From Spirosomataceae bacterium (lineage in GTDB: Bacteria; Bacteroidota; Bacteroidia; Cytophagales; Spirosomataceae): a stretch of DNA of 17,179 nt. The stretch is from positions 1-17,179 of the forward strand of contig JANQUM010000371.1 in the NCBI GenBank assembly GCA_030731175.1. The letters run 5' to 3'. Under the pieces are notes generated by a model that did not search any database, was not told where the DNA came from, and saw only the letters and a list, made by a program, of their open reading frames with translations. A program made the position numbers and the translations under genes. Shown piece after piece: positions 14,210 through 17,179 of this stretch. Every line of letters starts with the position of its first letter. Positions within the stretch are counted from its first letter, which is position 1.

Positions 14210-15628
14210 ATGAAAAAAATAATAGTAGCTGCGATAACCCTCTCGATGGGTACAGCATTTTTATCTTCGTGTGAAGATAGACTCGAATTAGAGCCGCAAC
14301 AGTCACTATCAACAAGCTTAGCCTTCGTTGATAAGCGTGCGGCAGAAGGTAGCCTTATCGGTGTTTACTCTGCCGTTCAGGACTTAGAAGTATTTGGTGC
14401 GATACCACAATCTATCGCTGATTACCAGTCAGACAACGTTGAATTTATTGGCTCTTTCCCAACATTCCAGGAAATTTTCCAATACACTACGCTTTCTGAC
14501 AACGGTTCAATCTCTACCATGTGGAGAGATAACTACTCAGCCATTCTTGCTGCTAACGCAGTGATTAAGAATGTGCCAGGTGTTGAGGATGCAGCGTTTA
14601 CTGCGGCTGAAAAGGCTCAGTTTGTAGCTGAGGCTCAGTTTTTACGTGCCATTGTTTACTTCCAATTAGTGAACAACTTTGCTCAACCAATCAACATTGG
14701 TACAGCATCTGGTGCGGGTGTACCGTTGGTACTTGATCCATTTGAAGGAGAGGTAACTTTACCCGCCCGTGCAACAATTGGTGAAGTACACACGCAAATC
14801 AAAGCTGATTTAGAAGCTGCTGCGGCTGTTCTTCCTGCTACCTACACGGGTGATTTTACTCGTGGTCGTGCTACAAGAGGTGCTGCTCAGGGTATGTTGG
14901 CTCGTTTACACCTTTATCGTGGTGAATACGCTCAGGCGGCAACTTTTGCCAATCAAGTAATTGCGTCAAGCACTTACGCTTTAGCTTCTAATTATAGCTT
15001 CTACAACGGAGCTACTTCAGAAGATGTATTTACTATAATCATGACTGCAATTGATAATAGTCGTACTGGTTCTGGTGGATGGGCTTCTTACTACAGCCCT
15101 GCTGAAGACGGTGCTCGTGGTGACTGTCCGCTTTCTGCTAACATGATTGCGGCATTCCAAGAGGAAGCTGGTGACCGCAGATTTTTGCTTACTAAAAAAG
15201 GAGCAAACGGAATGACTTATACCACCAAGTTTCCTGATGCCGTTAACAATACGGATAACTCTCCGGTAATGCGTGTTACAGAAATGTACCTAACTGCTGC
15301 TGAGGCACTTGCAGAGCAAAACGGCATCACCGCTGCTTCACTTGCGTTGATGAACCCACTTCGTGTGAGAGCAGGACTTCCAGTTTGGACGGCTACTACG
15401 TTTGCCTCGAAAGAAGCTTACATTGCGGCTATCTTGAAGGAGCGTCGTAAAGAGCTTGCTTTTGAAGGACACCGTAGAATGGATTTGTTGAGAAAAGGTT
15501 TGGCACTTCGCCCGGCGGGTGATGCTCAGTTTGCACAATCCGCAGCTGGTCAGCCTAAAACAATTCTTCCTATTCCACAACGTGAATTGGATTTGAACAC
15601 AAATCTTACGCAAAACCAAGGTTATTAA
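14210..15628 (+). CDS. SusD/RagB-family nutrient-binding outer membrane lipoprotein
   Basis: This 472-aa surface lipoprotein is the lid and ligand-capture partner of the SusC-like barrel. The lipobox is LSSC (Cys21), followed by acidic residues (EDRLELEPQ) such as are linked to surface export in this phylum. Family features include AFVDKRAAEGSLIGVYSAVQ near 38-57, the TPR-like stretch VAEAQFLRAIVYFQLVNNFA (about 144-163), and the C-terminal blocks KERRKELAFEGHRRMDLLR and ILPIPQRELDLNTNLTQNQGY. It is smaller than many SusDs (500-600 aa) but complete at both ends. It forms a two-gene operon with the transporter and ends at a strong terminator. With no neighbouring glycoside hydrolase, peptidase or sulfatase, the ligand could be a glycan, peptide or other compound. 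Confidence 0.96.
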   Translation: MKKIIVAAITLSMGTAFLSSCEDRLELEPQQSLSTSLAFVDKRAAEGSLIGVYSAVQDLEVFGAIPQSIADYQSDNVEFIGSFPTFQEIFQYTTLSDNGSISTMWRDNYSAILAANAVIKNVPGVEDAAFTAAEKAQFVAEAQFLRAIVYFQLVNNFAQPINIGTASGAGVPLVLDPFEGEVTLPARATIGEVHTQIKADLEAAAAVLPATYTGDFTRGRATRGAAQGMLARLHLYRGEYAQAATFANQVIASSTYALASNYSFYNGATSEDVFTIIMTAIDNSRTGSGGWASYYSPAEDGARGDCPLSANMIAAFQEEAGDRRFLLTKKGANGMTYTTKFPDAVNNTDNSPVMRVTEMYLTAAEALAEQNGITAASLALMNPLRVRAGLPVWTATTFASKEAYIAAILKERRKELAFEGHRRMDLLRKGLALRPAGDAQFAQSAAGQPKTILPIPQRELDLNTNLTQNQGY

Positions 15629-15658
15629 TTATAACCCGTTTTGATTGAAATGTAATAG

Positions 15659-15689
15659 AAAACGCCTCGTAGAAATACGGGGCGTTTTT
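15659..15689 (+). terminator. Rho-independent terminator of the susCD-like operon
   Basis: The arms 15659-15670 (AAAACGCCTCGT) and 15677-15688 pair over 12 bp with one G-T wobble around the loop AGAAAT. The 3' arm ends in TTTT and a further T follows it. It lies 31 nt past the SusD stop. Confidence 0.88.
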
Positions 15690-15724
15690 GCGTTGTATAT
15701 TGCGGGAAATTATATAACTCTGAA

Positions 15725-17014
15725 ATGAATAAACTTTGGTTAGGTTTATCAGTACTATTATACGTAGTGCTGGCGTATTTTCTTGAAAGACAGCAAATAT
15801 TGCTCTTGCTTTCTGTTTGGGGAATGTTATTTGTCGGCTACTTTTTTTTAATAAAAGAGGAGGCGAATTATTTAGTATTTGCGGGAGTAGTATTTCGGCT
15901 TATTTGGCTCTTTGCCACTCCTGCCCTTTCGGATGATTTTTACCGCTTTGCGTGGGACGGGAGATTGTTAATAAACGATTTTAACCCGTTTCAGTACATT
16001 CCGGCAGATCTAATGCAAATGCCTAAGATTGCTTCCCAAATCAACGCCGAAGAGCTTTTTCAATCGCTTAATTCCCCGAATTACTATTCTGTTTATCCGC
16101 CGCTGAATCAATACTTGTTTGGCTTGGCAAGTTTTATTTCGGGAAATAATTTACAGCTAAATGTCATTTTACTTAGGGTAATTATCCTTCTTGCCGAAGG
16201 CGGAACACTTTGGCTTTTACACAAAATAAAAACTGAGCAAAAGCTAAAAATAAGTATTGCTGTATACGCTCTAAACCCGCTCGTAATTATTGAGTTAACG
16301 GGCAATCTACACTTTGAAGCGGTAGTTATTTTCTTCTTGATATTGACTTATTACCTACTCACAACCAAAACCGCACTCTGGAAACCTGCTTTAGCTTTAG
16401 CATCGGCAGTTTGTGTGAAAATGCTGCCACTGATATTTCTCCCGTTAATCGTCAATAAAATCGGTTGGAAGAAGGGTATTACTTTTGGCTTTTTAGTCGG
16501 GTTATTCTGCGTACTCTATTCTTTCCCCCTGCTCAACTTAGAAATAATTCAGAATATCTCTGTAAGCGTAAATCTGTATTTCAAATCGTTTGAGTTCAAT
16601 GCCAGCGTTTATTACGTTGTCAGGGAAATTGGATTCTGGATTTACGGTTATAATATCATTGGCTTTGCCGGACGTGCGTTGAGTATTATTGCTTTTTTGT
16701 TGATAATGTACGTTTCGTTTCGCAAAAGTTCTGGAAGTATAGTTCTACCAACTGCCGCTGCGATACTTACCATCTACTTACTTTTTGCGACAACCGTTCA
16801 CCCGTGGTATATTACGCCACTTGTGTTAGTAAGTTGCTTTACAAATCTTCGATACGCTCTGGCTTGGTCGGCGTTGATTCCGCTGACGTACTTCTCTTAT
16901 ACCACCATTCCATACAAAGAAAACTTGTGGTTGGTAGGTTTGGAATATAGTGTTGTATTTGGGCTGCTGATTTGGGAGATTTACAACAAAAAACGTTTAC
17001 TCATGCGGGTTTAA
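15725..17014 (+). CDS. Polytopic GT-C-type glycosyltransferase (GT87/DUF2029 or mannosyltransferase-like)
   Basis: This 429-aa integral membrane protein has about ten or more hydrophobic helices. The first large external loop carries LSDDFYRFAWDGRLLINDFNP, split around D70-D71 and W77-D78-G79-R80, then YPPLNQY (124-130). This is the layout of polyprenol-phosphate-sugar-dependent GT-C enzymes, whose loop Asp is catalytic. Later landmarks are NLHFEAVVIF (about 194-203), CVKMLPLIFLPL, and VHPWYITPLV near the last helices. It would add a sugar, perhaps mannose, to a lipid or cell-surface glycan on the periplasmic side; donor and acceptor are unknown. It follows the susCD terminator by 35 nt with no evident promoter motif in that gap. 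Codon choice is less biased than in the SusC/D genes. The family is fairly sure, the specificity is not. Confidence 0.82.
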   Translation: MNKLWLGLSVLLYVVLAYFLERQQILLLLSVWGMLFVGYFFLIKEEANYLVFAGVVFRLIWLFATPALSDDFYRFAWDGRLLINDFNPFQYIPADLMQMPKIASQINAEELFQSLNSPNYYSVYPPLNQYLFGLASFISGNNLQLNVILLRVIILLAEGGTLWLLHKIKTEQKLKISIAVYALNPLVIIELTGNLHFEAVVIFFLILTYYLLTTKTALWKPALALASAVCVKMLPLIFLPLIVNKIGWKKGITFGFLVGLFCVLYSFPLLNLEIIQNISVSVNLYFKSFEFNASVYYVVREIGFWIYGYNIIGFAGRALSIIAFLLIMYVSFRKSSGSIVLPTAAAILTIYLLFATTVHPWYITPLVLVSCFTNLRYALAWSALIPLTYFSYTTIPYKENLWLVGLEYSVVFGLLIWEIYNKKRLLMRV

Positions 17015-17131
17015 GAGGTGGATATAGGAGTCGCTTTTACATAAGTTTAGTCAGGATTCTCCGTTTCATCCAACAAAAATGCCACGAATCGCCCATTTGT
17101 CCTCAAAAAATGCAAAACAAGCGGTATAAAA

Positions 17132-17162
17132 TTTGTATTGCGGTAAACATATTATAATTTTG
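17132..17162 (+). promoter_or_regulatory. Near-ideal Bacteroidota promoter at the right edge
   Basis: TTTG at 17132-17135 and TAATTTTG at 17155-17162 match the -33 and -7 consensus boxes exactly with a 19-nt spacer. Transcription would start a few bases further on, near 17168, and read out of the window. The bases after the -7 box (CACCTCG) contain no start codon before the window ends. The gap 17015-17131 shows no gene and no clear terminator for the preceding glycosyltransferase. Confidence 0.65.
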
Positions 17163-17179
17163 CACCTCGAAAACTCAAC

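Noticed and set aside
17121..17145. GCGGTA repeated twice (17121-17126 and 17140-17145)
   Set aside because: This is a six-base direct repeat only, without a third copy or any link to a mobile element.
16972..17157. 61-aa plus open frame at the right end
   Set aside because: It starts within the glycosyltransferase gene, has no leader or domain, and runs into the edge promoter.
1..17179. CRISPR arrays, tRNA/rRNA genes, insertion sequences, integrase or phage genes
   Set aside because: I found no regularly spaced repeats, no cloverleaf or rRNA sequence, and no transposase or integrase motifs on either strand.

Overview
The window looks like chromosomal DNA from a Bacteroidota, probably a Cytophagales-type bacterium. 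The main reasons are a SusC/SusD outer-membrane uptake pair, seven proteins with lipoprotein signals, an N-succinyl/acetyl-ornithine carbamoyltransferase of the Bacteroides type in place of ordinary ArgF, A-rich start-site leaders instead of strong Shine-Dalgarno sites, and several matches to the Bacteroidota promoter (TTTG, about 19 nt, TAnnTTTG). The genus assignment is inference. No tRNA, rRNA, CRISPR array, insertion sequence or phage gene is visible.

Layout from left to right. Bases 1-866 (minus) hold the N-terminal three quarters of the NAD(P) transhydrogenase alpha subunit, cut by the window edge. A divergent gene (1159-1902) encodes a small exported protein of unknown function and ends at a terminator. 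Next come a carbamoyltransferase of arginine synthesis (2001-2951) and, overlapping it by 4 nt, an M23 peptidase lipoprotein (2948-3811). A strong bidirectional terminator separates these from a minus-strand operon read nrnA - FKBP lipoprotein 1 - FKBP lipoprotein 2 (6695 down to 3876). ndk (6835-7254) diverges from nrnA across a short region with a perfect -7 element for each direction.

The minus strand from 9419 to 7324 is a tight three-gene operon of lipoproteins: a META/HslJ-like protein, a serpin with an inhibitory-type hinge, and a small lipocalin-like protein. Spacings are 6 nt and then a 4-nt overlap. This is the least ordinary part of the window and reads as an envelope protease-inhibitor cassette. 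A terminator hairpin separates it from an upstream concentrative nucleoside transporter (9533-10819, minus).

A long intergenic region (10820-11185) with two palindromes precedes the plus-strand SusC/RagA transporter (11186-14176) and its SusD/RagB lipoprotein (14210-15628). No hydrolase or regulator accompanies the pair here, so its substrate cannot be read from context. After a strong terminator, a polytopic GT-C-type glycosyltransferase (15725-17014) follows. The last 50 bases carry a near-ideal Bacteroidota promoter for a gene outside the window.

Most of the window is housekeeping (redox balance, arginine synthesis, nucleotide turnover, nucleoside uptake) mixed with envelope functions (peptidoglycan hydrolase, periplasmic folding, nutrient uptake, protease inhibition).
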